A stretch of 64,000 nt of DNA from Tamarix chinensis (Eukaryota > Streptophyta > Magnoliopsida > Caryophyllales > Tamaricaceae): positions 30,287,090-30,351,089 of the forward strand of contig CM060180.1 in the NCBI GenBank assembly GCA_030549775.1. Direction: 5' to 3'. Positions within the stretch are counted from its first letter, which is position 1, and every line of letters begins with the position of its first letter. This document shows positions 12,401 to 23,218 of this stretch, one piece after another. Under the pieces are notes generated by a model that did no database searches, was not told the origin of the DNA, and saw only the letters and a program-made list of their open reading frames with translations. Both the position numbers and the translations under genes were made by a program.

Positions 12401-14641
12401 TCCAATCACGATACCACAATCTTCACTTAAGTTAAAATAGCAGGGAATTCTCTTTTTTCTTTTTCTTTTTCTTTTTGTACTATTATATGTTCTAATCTGA
12501 GTATGCACTTTCTTTTGAGATATTTTAGTGGTTTGATTGTGACGAATGAAACTCTGGTCGTGTGTATTTTTGCTGTGCATAGTTGTGTAATTCTGCTCAA
12601 TTGCTTCTTATCAGGGCACTCATTCTACAAAAACTATCAGTGAAGTCAGTGGAACTGGTAGAAAGCCATATCCACAAAAGGGAACAGGGAAAGCAAGGCA
12701 TGGAACGTTGCGGGGCCCTCAAGTAATACATCATTCCTCTTTCTAATATTGGTACTCATTTTTCCTTCTTTCCATACGGCTGAATCAAGGGTGCAATTCA
12801 ATAATTCTTTATGGTTGGTTAACAGTTTAGAGGAGGTGCAACCATGCATGGACCCAAGCCACGGAGTCATGCAATCAAACTCAACAAAAAGGTTCGACGT
12901 CTGGGGTTAAAAGTTGCACTTTCTGCACGAGCAGCGGAAGGAAAGGTATGCCCCCTCTGTCTATCATGATTAGGGTGTCTGGAAACAGATCGAGAATGAG
13001 GAAATGGAATCACAAGAAATGGGAAAATGGCAATTCTTAGAAAACTAGGGAACCACGCATTAGGAAATGTAAATATTCTTTATTCAATCTTACAAATATA
13101 AGTATTAACACACAACTAGTATAATCATTATCATTAGACGTTTATTCAAAAGAGTATAAATATAAACCTTCATAATTGACACGTCAAACTTACATAAAAT
13201 AGTTACAAAAAGACATTTAAAGCTTATCTGTGAAAGTTGAAGGCTTTTGAGAGGTGGGAGATGTTGAGTGGGGGTCAAGAGTTCGTGTATGTTTGGAAAA
13301 ATTGGGCATGTTGCTGTTTTTGTTGATTTTTACTTAAAAAGATTTTGGAACTGTCGTTGGAGTTTCTTTCTGGGAACAATTCCAATACTGGAAACGGTGA
13401 CTTAGATAAGTTTCCGTGCTAGAACAGACAAATCTGTACCCTCTTGAACCTTTCTTTTTCATATAGTAATGCACATTTCGTTCTCCTAGGGGATAGACTT
13501 CATGCTATATAAGATGTATGACATTCTTGTATTCTTCCTTTTAAATTTTAGCAGTTTCAATTGCTTGCATTTTCTCACCTATTTGGGCATGTAGACAATA
13601 TCTGGATGGAAGGGATGTAGATTTGGTGACGCTCTGTCATTGCACACAATGTTTCTATGATATATCAGCAATTCTAGTTTTATTCTTTTCTTTTTTGGAA
13701 TTTTTGGATTCAAAGTTGTTAAATCATGATCATTATTGTTGAGATATTCAGACTACATATTAAACAATTAAATCAGAATCATGGTGTCGCGGTATTAGAG
13801 TGTTGCAAACGATAAATTATGTATCATTGTTATTGTGGCATGAATTTTTATTTTTATTTTACCACATGCTCTAATTATTATTTATTGATCATTTATATAT
13901 AAATATTCAATAAGCTAGTATTTTATATTATATTTGAAACATTTAAATGAGTCATTATATATTAAATTGTTCTAGTAATCCTAAATTTGTCTTCGAATGG
14001 AAAAAATACCTGTTATATAGTCTTTTATTCCCTCTTTTATCCCGTGTCTCTTCTGAGTTTTTCTTAGGAGCGTACTTATCTGAGTGGATGGGTGGTTAAG
14101 CAGTTGTAGCATAAACAAAAGAGTTGCCGGTTTCTGTTTACTTCCAAGTAATATGTGCTTGTATTTGCAGCTTCTTGTTTTTGATGATCTGGAAGTTCCT
14201 ACTCATAAGACCAAGAATATTGTGCAATGGGCTGAACAAATGGAGGGATCAAAGAAATTTTTGTTGGTCGATGGTGGCCCATTAGATGACAAGCTGAAGT
14301 TGGCTACTCAAAATTTGCACTATGTCAATGTACTGCCATCAATTGTAAGTTGCAGCATCTTGCTCCATTTGGTTCGAAAACCAATACATTAATGTTCATT
14401 TTCTGCTTTTGTTTTTGCTGCACACAGTGAACTGAAAGTGTCCAGTCATCTGATATTGTTAACACTTTCAATATTTTCCCCCCGTCATCTGTCATGTTTC
14501 AAATCGGTGATGTGGGTGCTTATTGGTGATTACTTTCAGGGACTGAATGTCTACAGTATTTTGCTTCATGATACACTGGTAATGTCCCGTGATGCTGTTA
14601 ACCGCATTGTTGAAAGGATGCACACCCCAATCAAGCGTTAG
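6472..14641 (+). CDS. Ribosomal protein uL4, organellar (probably mitochondrial)
   Basis: A component of the large subunit of an organellar ribosome, 300 aa. Coding exons: 6472-6505, 7652-7737, 9864-9993, 12021-12169, 12615-12722, 12826-12945, 14171-14344 and 14540-14641 (TAG). Every junction is GT-AG and the phases add up to 903 nt exactly. Residues 1 to about 90 form a basic, hydroxylated leader ([13 protein letters not shown]...), as expected of an import presequence. The L4 domain follows: [20 protein letters not shown], then the conserved glycine/basic loop ([34 protein letters not shown], about 147-184), LSARAAEGK, and the C-terminal [21 protein letters not shown] recognise it as the plant mitochondrial-type L4; family length is about 300. 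A plastid destination is less likely but not excluded by sequence alone. The start is the first ATG of exon 2 (exon 6412-6505); an intron lies in the 5'UTR. Introns are long (up to about 2.1 kb) and contain repeats. No damage was seen. Confidence 0.93.
11400..11800 (+). mobile_element. Possible LINE 3'-end remnant in intron 4 of the uL4 gene
   Basis: The plus-strand open frame at 11415-11765 and its neighbouring frame contain phrases like the region after the reverse transcriptase of plant L1-type LINEs ([18 protein letters not shown], then [15 protein letters not shown]). A TG/T-rich tail (GTTTATTTTATTTTATTT, then GAGCTTTGTATAGATG) follows, like a LINE 3'UTR. No catalytic motif remains. The call rests on overall resemblance and could be wrong. 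Confidence 0.3.
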
Positions 14642-15329
14642 TCTTGAAGCATTTTTAAAGGCCTCAAAATGTCTGCATCGTTTTTCTCGTTACAAGGCTC
14701 GCTGCCATCCTGTTGGCCGCACGGCCAGGACATAGGTAGTGATTTTGTTTCTGTCCTGATTTTCAGAATTCTTTTTCCAGAATTGAGAATTTCATGCTTC
14801 AAATGATTCCGTTTCATTAGTTATCAACTTTTTGCTAGGGCAACATACCTTGTAATGGTACGGCCATAGTTGCAAATGATCGAGATGGGGTCTTGTCTGG
14901 TTATTGAGCATCTACGTATGGATTAAAAGGGTTCCTTAATTTAATATCTCGCCGTTCTTCTGTCTTAACTTTAAGGTCGCGTGACAATAAGTGTTGCATG
15001 GAAACTCGGTTGACCTAGCAATTTTCCTTTTGAAAGATCTATTGTCTTTTTTGGTTTCCATGCCTTCTTTTGTTTATTTTTTTTGGGTATGAAAGTGTCG
15101 TAATTGTTTAGAGTTGTGTATTTTTTTTGGTCTGGGTGGTGTTCCATTTCCACCACAGACGGTTTCGCCCTTCCCTATTACCATTAAAAAAAAAAAAACA
15201 CGAAGACCCTGTATTCAAAACAAAGTTTCATTATAATAAAATTTCTGTATAATTTGGGCTGGTTTGATAATGTGGATTTGTTATCCCTACTGATTCAATA
15301 TTACTACTGGAACTAAAAATTACCTAGTC
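14642..15329 (+). other. 3'UTR and downstream flank of the uL4 gene
   Basis: Non-coding. A polyadenylation-like AATAAA occurs at 15235-15240, preceded by an A-rich tract at 15185-15198; the actual 3' end is not determinable. No other gene was seen before the CACTA-like sequence that begins near 15330. Confidence 0.45.
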
Positions 15330-15869
15330 TTCACTGTTACTTTTTAATGATGGTTTGTCGTTGCAAAAACGTTACTTTCAATATTTTGTTGTTAGAAGAT
15401 AAAATTAAAATAGTAAAATGGTGGTTGCCAATTTAATTTGTAGTGATAACAATATTGCTTTTAATTATACTATTAGTGACTAATAGAGTCTAAAATTTAA
15501 TTGATTAATTTTAAATTATAATTTTTTTGGGTTAATATTCTTATTAGTGATGATATTTTTGAAGAAAATTAAATAAATATGATATATTTCTGCTACATGT
15601 TATCGTCAACACTTTTATTGGTGATAACATTATGTTACTTTGGTGGAAAAATTTAAATTTTGGTTGGAAGATTTTGAAAAATAGTTAGGACATGTCGTCC
15701 CTAATACTCTTTTTAGGGATGGCTTATGAAATTTTGTGTCCTTATAAAAATAAAATTCCAATGAATTTTTTTAATTCTATAAAAATATACAATATTATAT
15801 AAAATAATAACATTGAAATATTTATAAATAATAATTAGTTAAAATATTAATACTACAAATAATTATAAT

Positions 15870-15872
<3 letters not shown>

Positions 15873-15920
<48 letters not shown>
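15873..15920. repeat. (AT)24 microsatellite
   Basis: Uninterrupted AT dinucleotide run inside the CACTA remnant, directly seen. Confidence 0.95.
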
Positions 15921-15923
<3 letters not shown>

Positions 15924-16183
15924 GCAATAAATTATTTGAATTAAATACAAATAAAAATGTCCAAAATGAAAATTATTTATGATTAATCATCATCTTTCTT
16001 TTTCTATTGGAGAAGATTATAGAAAGGTTGAATTTGGTGTTGAGGATAACTATATGAAAATTGAATCTAGTGTTGGAGCTGACCATAGAAAAGCTGAACT
16101 TGGACCGATGACCGAGAGATAGACGTGAATCCTTGTTTTTATGTAACTATAATTCGTAATTAATCGATTTGCGTCCGTTGAGA

Positions 16184-17613
16184 TTAGAAAATCTCATAAA
16201 TATCTGCTATCGTAAGAAAAGGAAAAGTAGTAGTGGCTGATGGTGTACTAGTCTTTGGCCGTGGAGGGCGGCTATCAACAGAAGACGATGAAAATCCACC
16301 TAGTAATATGCGTTCAACACCCTTTTTGAAGCCTTGTCGATGACCAAGAACCCCATCCACTATTTCGGTCACATCGATCATCGATGAGCCTATAAAATTA
16401 GTGTAGGGGCTGTCTAAGCCTCATCACGTAGTCTCACTATCTCATTCTATAAATATAAAAATATTATATTAATACAAAAAATCACAAATATTATTTTATA
16501 AAATATAATATAATATTAGAAATATTAAATGATTTTCTCTTGCATGCTCGGTGATCTACCGACCGACCCTCGTATATAGATCCTTATAGGTCTTGATTGA
16601 CTATAACAATTGCTAGGAATACTGATCAACATGCTATATTTGGTTAAATTAATACAATAATAATATTAAAGAGAACTAATGTGTTACACACACACCCCCT
16701 TTATATGTCAATAAGTTAAAATAGATCTAGACTCATAGAGACTAGAATCTATCATATTAGACCTATTTTTCTTATTTTTCTTGGACCTTATTTACACATA
16801 TAAAATAAAGTCAATAAATAATTTAGAATTTTTAGCTTTTATAATAGTAGAGTTAAATTTTTATTTTTGCCTCATTTGATGTCTGATAGTTTACACACTT
16901 GTTTTAGGTTTCTTGATTAAAGCTATATAGCTTCCAATTGTTATCATTTCAGCCATTGTGTTCTCATCTTGTTCTTCTTATTCTTGTATTGGTCTTGAAA
17001 CAACCTTATAATACTAAGAAAAATCTAATCCCATACATGACTGTACCTCTAATAATCGAGATCAAAGTGCTACCAAGTTAATGTACACCATATTAGTAAT
17101 TTATAAAATAATATAATTCATATATTTAAACCAAAAATATGTAAATACCTCAAGTCGTGGAAGAATATTAGAAGTTAAATTTTCAAAAACATGAGCCCAT
17201 GATTTATACAATTGTGGAATGAATTCCCTTATGACATTTCCTGCACAGTGACAAAATTTTGGCCCATACACCACCATAAGATTATACGTGCCATTTTTAT
17301 TAGAAAATAATATTTGCAGTGGCTTTTTCCCATTATCCAACCATAAATCATATAGGTCTAGATCCTTCCCTTATCCTCTCCCCTTCCTTTTTCTCTCAGG
17401 TGCTGCAAAAATAAATTTCAAAATCAATATTAGTACCATTAAATAGTTATTCAAAGCTATATATTCAAATGGTGAACACATTTTTTTTATATATATTATC
17501 TCACTAGACTCACATGCAGAAGGTAATCTATGAGGTCCGGGAAAGAGATCACTCGCTCCATCTCCATCGTGATATCTAGTATCAATGTTGGCTATAACTA
17601 TATCTTGTAACAA
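16184..17613 (-). pseudogene. CACTA second-ORF (Transposase_24-like) remnant
   Basis: Three minus-strand open pieces in order (17613-17371, 17340-17101, 16381-16184), separated by stops and AT-rich spacers that may be introns or decay. The middle piece keeps the pattern GPKFCHCAGNVIREFIP...YKSWAHVFENL, comparable to the G-x-hydrophobic-R-x-x-P...W-x-x-V stretch of plant Ptta/En-Spm proteins. The last piece keeps TEIVDGVLGHRQGFKKG. This is a DNA-binding accessory protein of CACTA elements by family knowledge. No intact frame remains. Confidence 0.5.
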
Positions 17614-17765
17614 AAAAAGTTAAAATAGTAATAGAAAAAGATCACTTATACCAAATTAGTATATCACATGCATATGTCTAGTTTAATGATAATAGTCAAT
17701 ACAAAATTACACCAAATAGACACCAGTCCTCTTTCTTGGCATCAATCATATCTAAATCCAAATGG

Positions 17766-17773
17766 CCTAAGTC
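17766..17773 (+). repeat. Left target-site duplication of the 11.3 kb hAT
   Basis: CCTAAGTC directly before TAGACCTGGCAAAG; the right copy at 29075-29082 is CTTAAGTC (7 of 8 identical). An 8-bp duplication is the hAT signature. Confidence 0.85.
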
Positions 17774-17835
17774 TAGACCTGGCAAAGTTGACCCAACCCG
17801 ACCGACTCAACCCGAATAATTCGACTTGAAACTCG

Positions 17836-17843
17836 ATAGTAAC
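17836..17843 (+). repeat. Left target-site duplication of the nested hAT-like element
   Basis: ATAGTAAC, repeated without mismatch at 19180-19187. Confidence 0.9.
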
Positions 17844-19179
17844 TAGGGCTGTTGACGAATCGAATCGAGCCGAACCTTCACTAGCTCGATTCGGTTCGTT
17901 AAATTTTTTGTATGGAGCTCGAATCGAGTCAAGTATTTAAGGCTTGAGTTTGGTTCGAAAAAAGCTTGCGAGCTATTCGACTCGGTTTGTTTAATGAAAA
18001 TGAACCAAATCGGCTCGGTTCGTTAGGCTCGGCTCGTGGTTCGATTTGTGGCTCGGTTTGGTTCGGTTCATTTTAATTTTAAACAAGCCAAACCGAATCG
18101 ATTTAGTAGGCTCGATTTGAGCTCGATTAATGGCTCAATTTGTTCGGCTCGTTTATTAGGGCTGTGAGAATGGAAAAGGGTCTGCAGACTGCAGTGGTGG
18201 AGCCGTGGAGGGGCGACACAGCGACTGGAGGGACTGGAGTGGACTGAGTGGTGGAGACTGGAGGGGCGAGGCGAGGCGGAACGCTGAAATAGCAACGAGG
18301 CCCATGCCCACGACCGTCGACCGATGGGCAGTGAGAATGGAGGATGGTCAGCACTCGGCGGCCGGCAGCGAAGCAATTGAAGGGCTGGAGTGGAGGGTGG
18401 AGGTTGTGACGCGATGCCTGGATCTGGACAGCGTCGAGCCATCGACGATTGAAGGGCTGGAGTGGAGGCTGTCACTTGAGGTTGGAGAGGGAGAGGGAGA
18501 GCCGCAGAGGAGGGTAGAGCCGCAAAGGGCTGGAGATCTGGAGACTGGAGTGGAGGTGGAGCGTCGGTGGCGGCTGGCCTGGCTCGCTGCGTGACTTGCG
18601 TGCGTCGGGAGTCTCAGAGTCGGGACGGGCGGGAAAGAATTCAACAAAAAAACCAGACTGCTAGTGAATTCAACAAAAAAAAAGGATTCAACAGTCTGTG
18701 TAAGTGTAAGTGTAACTGTGTAAGTGCCGCACGCAGTAGAAGAGCCGCAGCCCGCACTGTGGAGAGTGGACCGGGTATGGGCTAGCACGAGCTGCACGAC
18801 CGACCGGGTCTGGCCTGCTAGACTGTTAGTACTGCTAGTGCATGTTTTAGTAAAAAAAAAAGACTTATCAGAATTATTTTTGTTAAAAAAAGACATAAAT
18901 TAAGAGAATTATTTGTAAAAAATAAATAATTAGAATTTTTTAACTTTATTTTATATTTGTATGTATTTTTAAGAACAAATCGATAAAAGAGCAACAAGCC
19001 GAACTCGAGTCGAATTCGAATCAAGCCGGTTTGCGAGCTAATGAGCCGAGTCAACCTAGGCTTGAGTTTGACTCGTTAAATAAATAAGTCTAAGATCAAG
19101 GCTTGGATTTGATTTGATTATCTAATCAAGCGAGCCGAACCGAGCTGTTAACGAGCCGAGTCGAGCCGGCTCAGCCCCA
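17844..19179. mobile_element. Nested non-autonomous hAT-like element (1,336 bp)
   Basis: Bounded by a perfect 8-bp duplication (ATAGTAAC). Its termini are TAGGGCTG and CAGCCCCA, inverted with one mismatch. Subterminal zones of about 300 bp at each end are full of CGAGCCGA/GGCTCGGTTCG motifs. The middle (about 18160-18840) is a GC-rich block without recognisable protein; open frames on both strands there (18205-18594 plus, 18348-18896 minus) overlap each other and look like a composition effect. No transposase, so it must have moved with an outside enzyme. Confidence 0.85.
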
Positions 19180-19187
19180 ATAGTAAC

Positions 19188-21209
19188 CCAAAAAAAAAAC
19201 TCATTCCTAACCCAAAAGCTCGAAACAACCTGATTCAACTCGGATCCGACCCAAATTTAGCTAACCCGATAATGACCCGAACCTAAATTGACCCGAACCG
19301 AAGTGACCAAAATCAATAATAACCCGAATCGAGCACACCTCAAACCCGAACCGACCCGAACTCCAACCCGAACCCAAACTGACCCGAACTCTAACCTGAA
19401 CCCAAACCGACCCGAACTATAACTTTAACCCGAACTAACCCAAACTCTAACCCGAACCCAAACCGACCCGAACCAGACTTGAACTGATAATTAATTATTC
19501 TTATTCATATATGATATTTTTAACTCCATATTCTTATCAATTTTTGAAACAATGTAAATAAATGCAAACATTTATAAGCATAAATTTATATTTTTGCTTC
19601 ACTTTGTTTGATAACTTCCTACAACTTAAACTCGACACTTTGGACCATAACAATAAAAACCTAATGACGGATCATTAAACTTATAAAATCTAGAACTTAT
19701 GAGCATAACCTTTCAATTGAATTTTAGAACCATTATATATTATAGTAGTATATATATAATCTATATTAGAAAAAGTCTAATTGGATGGGATCTACAATCT
19801 AAGTAATGAATATCTATGATAGAAGGTGGCCAGATACTCCAGTGTAACCTTCATAATCTATTGCATTACCTATATACATCAGTAACATTCAATTCTTATC
19901 CCTCGGAACAAAATTAGCACAAAATACATTATACAAACAACCATACATGTGAAAGGCCACAAAGTATCGATCTTAATTGGTTTCAATGCTTGAACTCATA
20001 GAATACTTCAAACATGATGGAATAGCTTGTGTAGTTGTGTCATATGAGGTGATGTGCCAACTCGCATTCCTATAAAATAAAATAAAACAATTAATATAGG
20101 TGAACTGATCCTCAAATCTAGTTCTTTACAAATAATTTTCTAAACATTATAAATGCAAATGATGATGAATAAGAAAAAAATCAAGTAAATAGTGATACCA
20201 AAAGAAGAAGAAGAAGAGAGATATGGTATTGTATTAATGATTCATGAGGACCTAACAATTTAATTCAGCATTTCATCATACACTCATTGTATGATACAAA
20301 ATACACAATAATATCAAATATGCTGATAATTACTAACAAATAAATACAATAAAAGTCCATACAAGTGTAAATAAGAAAACTAGAGCATTGATAACACACA
20401 TACAATGAATACTTGATCTTCTCTTTAATGGATGAAGGTGAATACCTCTCTTTGATTGAAGCCCTAACCTTGAGGTAAGTAACCAAAAAATATTAACTAG
20501 AAAGGAAGAAATTTACAATCCAAAAGGCATAAGATGTCCCATAGGATAGTTATAATACTAAGAGAAAGACATCACCTAACCATCACCATATATGTTGTTA
20601 CACAAACATCACACCAACAAGTCACACACCTTAATATGAGGCTTATATAACAATGAGAAAAAAAAGAAGATAATATCACCCCATTTTTAACTCAAAACCC
20701 AAACCCCTTTATTTGTTAAGGGAAGATCTAGTTGAGATAATAACAAAACAACAGCTAACAATACAACCTGTAGAAGATCAAAGAAGCCACATCATTAATT
20801 CAGAGAATTGTTTTTATAAAACTTACAACACTAAAAACCTTCTCACTACAACATATAAAGAAGTAAACTTTCAACTATTAAAGTTAATATCACTACTAAA
20901 AGCAACCTTTGAAACTTACAACATAAAAAACTCTTGTAACCTCTTCAAAAATATCACTGTAGTCCTCCATATAGTGAAAGAACATGTAGTTAAATGCACT
21001 CCATTTGGATAAAAGCTACATACTTAACTATCAATTATATAATAAATTAAAATAGTACCTATGGACGTTATTAAGGGTGTTTATTAAGGGGATTAGCTCC
21101 ATCCCACTCCATATTGCAACCAACATATTCATCTTCCTCGGTTGCTAGAGAAACAATAACACATTAGAAATTTACTATGATGTAGAAACAAAGAAGTTAA
21201 TAAAAAGCC
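19188..21209. other. hAT subterminal repeats and non-coding 3' part
   Basis: 19190-19490 is an array of CCCGAACC-type motifs belonging to the hAT left end. The rest up to the transposase is AT-rich with only short frames (for example 20713-21012 plus) that resemble nothing I know. Confidence 0.5.
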
Positions 21210-23218
21210 TTAAAAACACTACCTTTAAAACCATACAACCAACTATGAGTAGTTATCAACGCTTCAATATTTTCAAGCAAGTACGAGCTTCTCCACTTAT
21301 TTAAAACTCTACCTTCAATGCTAAAAGTTGATTATGATGCAACAGTTGTAAGGGTCACACTTAAAATATCCCTAGCTAGATGTGCAAGCTCTCCATATTG
21401 AGACTCGTTCTCTCTCCAAAAGTTAAGAATGTTCAACTTGATTTTGTGGTCCATTCTTGGATCATCTAGATACTTATCCAGCTTTGTCTTTTCATTATAA
21501 GTGTATACATTCTCATTTTCATCAAAACCCTAAAAATTACAAAAGCAAATATATATATATATATATATATAATAAATCAAGAATGATAATTTTTTAAAAG
21601 AATAAAAGATTAAGGGAATGTGAGAAATGTAAACTTACAGCAGATAAATCAAATTTGTGCTTGCGAGTAGAACCAAGGGTGTTAGTGTCTAATGTTGATG
21701 ATGTTCCACAAGAGTTATTGCAAGTACCTCCTCCATCATTAACTGAAGGATACTCCACTAGAAGCATCCCTAACTTTAACCGCATATCACTGACTTTCAA
21801 AGAAGCCCTTGTTCTATCTTCAAATAATTTTTTATAGCAATACTTTATAAAATCCAACTTACAACAAGGATCAAGAATCAAAGCAAAAGCAAATAATGTA
21901 CCATATTCATTCCCATCTAAGTCGGCCCAATACTTATCAAATTTAATCTTCATTTCTGTAGCCATTTCCTTAACACTTCATCGTCCCCCTTTATCAACTC
22001 ATTTAAAAGCATTTCGATCTTCCATACATTCTCAAAATACAAAATTGTCGTGGGATACTGACTACCAGAAAATAACTCAGTAATATCATAAAATGGTTCT
22101 AAGACATCACGAATTTTTTCAAGCATGTCCCACTCTTGAGGTCCTGGAAAATTCTTGTACAAAGGGTCAACAACCACCATCTCCTTAAATCCATTATGAT
22201 AAATAATAGCTCTATCAATCATCAAATAAGTAGAGTTCCACCTTGTGGGAACATCAAGCCATAATGCTTTAGTATCTGATATCCGAGCTAATTTCACACA
22301 ATTTCGAAATGTAGTCTTCCTCGATTCTGACCACTTGATGTATTTTACACTATCTCTAATCTTAACAACAATATCCTCTATTACCTTAAGCCCATCCTTA
22401 ACAATGAGATTCAAAACACGAGCACCACACCGAACATGTAAGTAAATGCCATCATGCAACAATTTTTTTTGATCATTTAGTGTATTTCTCAAATGATCTT
22501 GCATTCTATCATTGCTTGAGGCATTGTCCAATGTGATAGAGAAAATCTTATCCTCAATACCCCAGTCTTAAAGCAAACTTAACACCGAATTATGTAAGAT
22601 TTTTACCATATGTGGTGTTTCTATATGATAAAAATTCAGTACTCTACTATTCAACTTCCAATTAGCATCCACAAAATGAGTAGTCAAACACATATATCCC
22701 TCAGTTTGACAAGAAGTCCACATATCAAAAGTCAGACAAATACGACCAGGAATGCTACGAAGATAGTTCTTAAGCTCAATTTTCAAGTTTGATTACAATT
22801 TCAATACGTCCGATTTTGCCGTATTTCTACAAATGGTTCTAACTTGATTATTCAAGTATGTATGAATTTCTCTATTTCCTTCGTGTTCAACCCAAGAGAA
22901 TGCATACCCATGTTTGATGATAGCCCTTGCTAATAGATCTTTGTAGATCTTTTGGTTATAAACATTAGATTCTACTTTCACAATTTGTTGATATGATGGA
23001 CATTTATCAATATGTCTTTTTAGATTTGTTGTTCCATAATTTGAACTAGCAATGAAAGAAGCCACCTTACAATGGCTGCAAAATACTCTCTCTTTTCCAT
23101 CCTTGGTCTCGGTTCCTTTAAGTCTTAGAAATTCTTTCCAAACTAAGCTCCTTTTCTAATCTGTTTCTTGCAAATCAGGATCCGGAAGATTGCTAGCATG
23201 ATAATTTCCAGCTTCCAT
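21210..23218 (-). pseudogene. hAT transposase (zf-BED / hATC type), inactivated
   Basis: By family knowledge this enzyme cuts and moves hAT elements, acting in the nucleus. Read from ATG at 23218 downward: a BED-like zinc finger (VFCSHCK...TTNLKRHIDKC), the RNase-H-fold core (RICLTFDMWTSCQTEGYMC, SITLDNASSNDRM, HVRCGARVLNLIVKDGL, DVPTRWNSTYLMIDRA), the middle domain (MKIKFDKYWADLDG, LILDPCCKLDFIKYCY) and the C-terminal dimerisation domain (KLDKYLDDPRMDH, ARDILSVTLTTVAS, STFSIEGRVLNKWRSS). A GT-AG intron at 21530-21638 joins SA to GFDENENVY. In-frame stops occur after ETD near the start, after SDVLKL (22793), after LHNSVLSLL (22568), near 21950 and in the hATC motif (TVAS-stop-STFS). It resembles RICESLEEPER-type proteins. 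Not functional as it stands. Confidence 0.85.
21530..21638 (-). other. Intron of the hAT transposase gene
   Basis: Minus-strand donor GTAAGT (ending at plus position 21638) and acceptor TTTTAG (at 21530) restore the frame between the middle domain and the dimerisation domain. It carries an (AT)n run at about 21549-21571. Confidence 0.65.

Larger units (their letters stand above)
15330..17773 (-). mobile_element. CACTA (En/Spm) element, 3' portion on the minus strand
   Basis: Starts near CACTGTTACTTTTTAATGATGG-like sequence (15330), a plausible degenerate CACTA terminus. It is followed by subterminal motifs typical of the group (GGTTTGTCGTTG, TTAGTGACTAATAG, TTGGTGATAAC, GTCGTCCCTAATAC). Minus-strand frames at 17613-17371, 17340-17101 and 16381-16184 read like the second CACTA protein (plant Transposase_24 type): VIREFIPQLYKSWAHV, EIVDGVLGHRQGFKKG. 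Frames are broken by stops and shifts. The hAT at 17774-29074 separates this part from 29075 onward. Confidence 0.6.

Noticed and set aside
6472..14641. Plastid ribosomal protein L4 as the identity of the left gene
   Set aside because: The wording of the L4 domain and the 300-residue length fit the plant mitochondrial-type protein that I recognise; a plastid target cannot be fully ruled out without a targeting prediction.
18205..18896. Overlapping open frames on both strands (129 and 182 codons)
   Set aside because: They lie opposite each other in the GC-rich core of a nested transposon, with low-complexity composition and no recognisable domain; best explained by absence of stop codons in skewed sequence.
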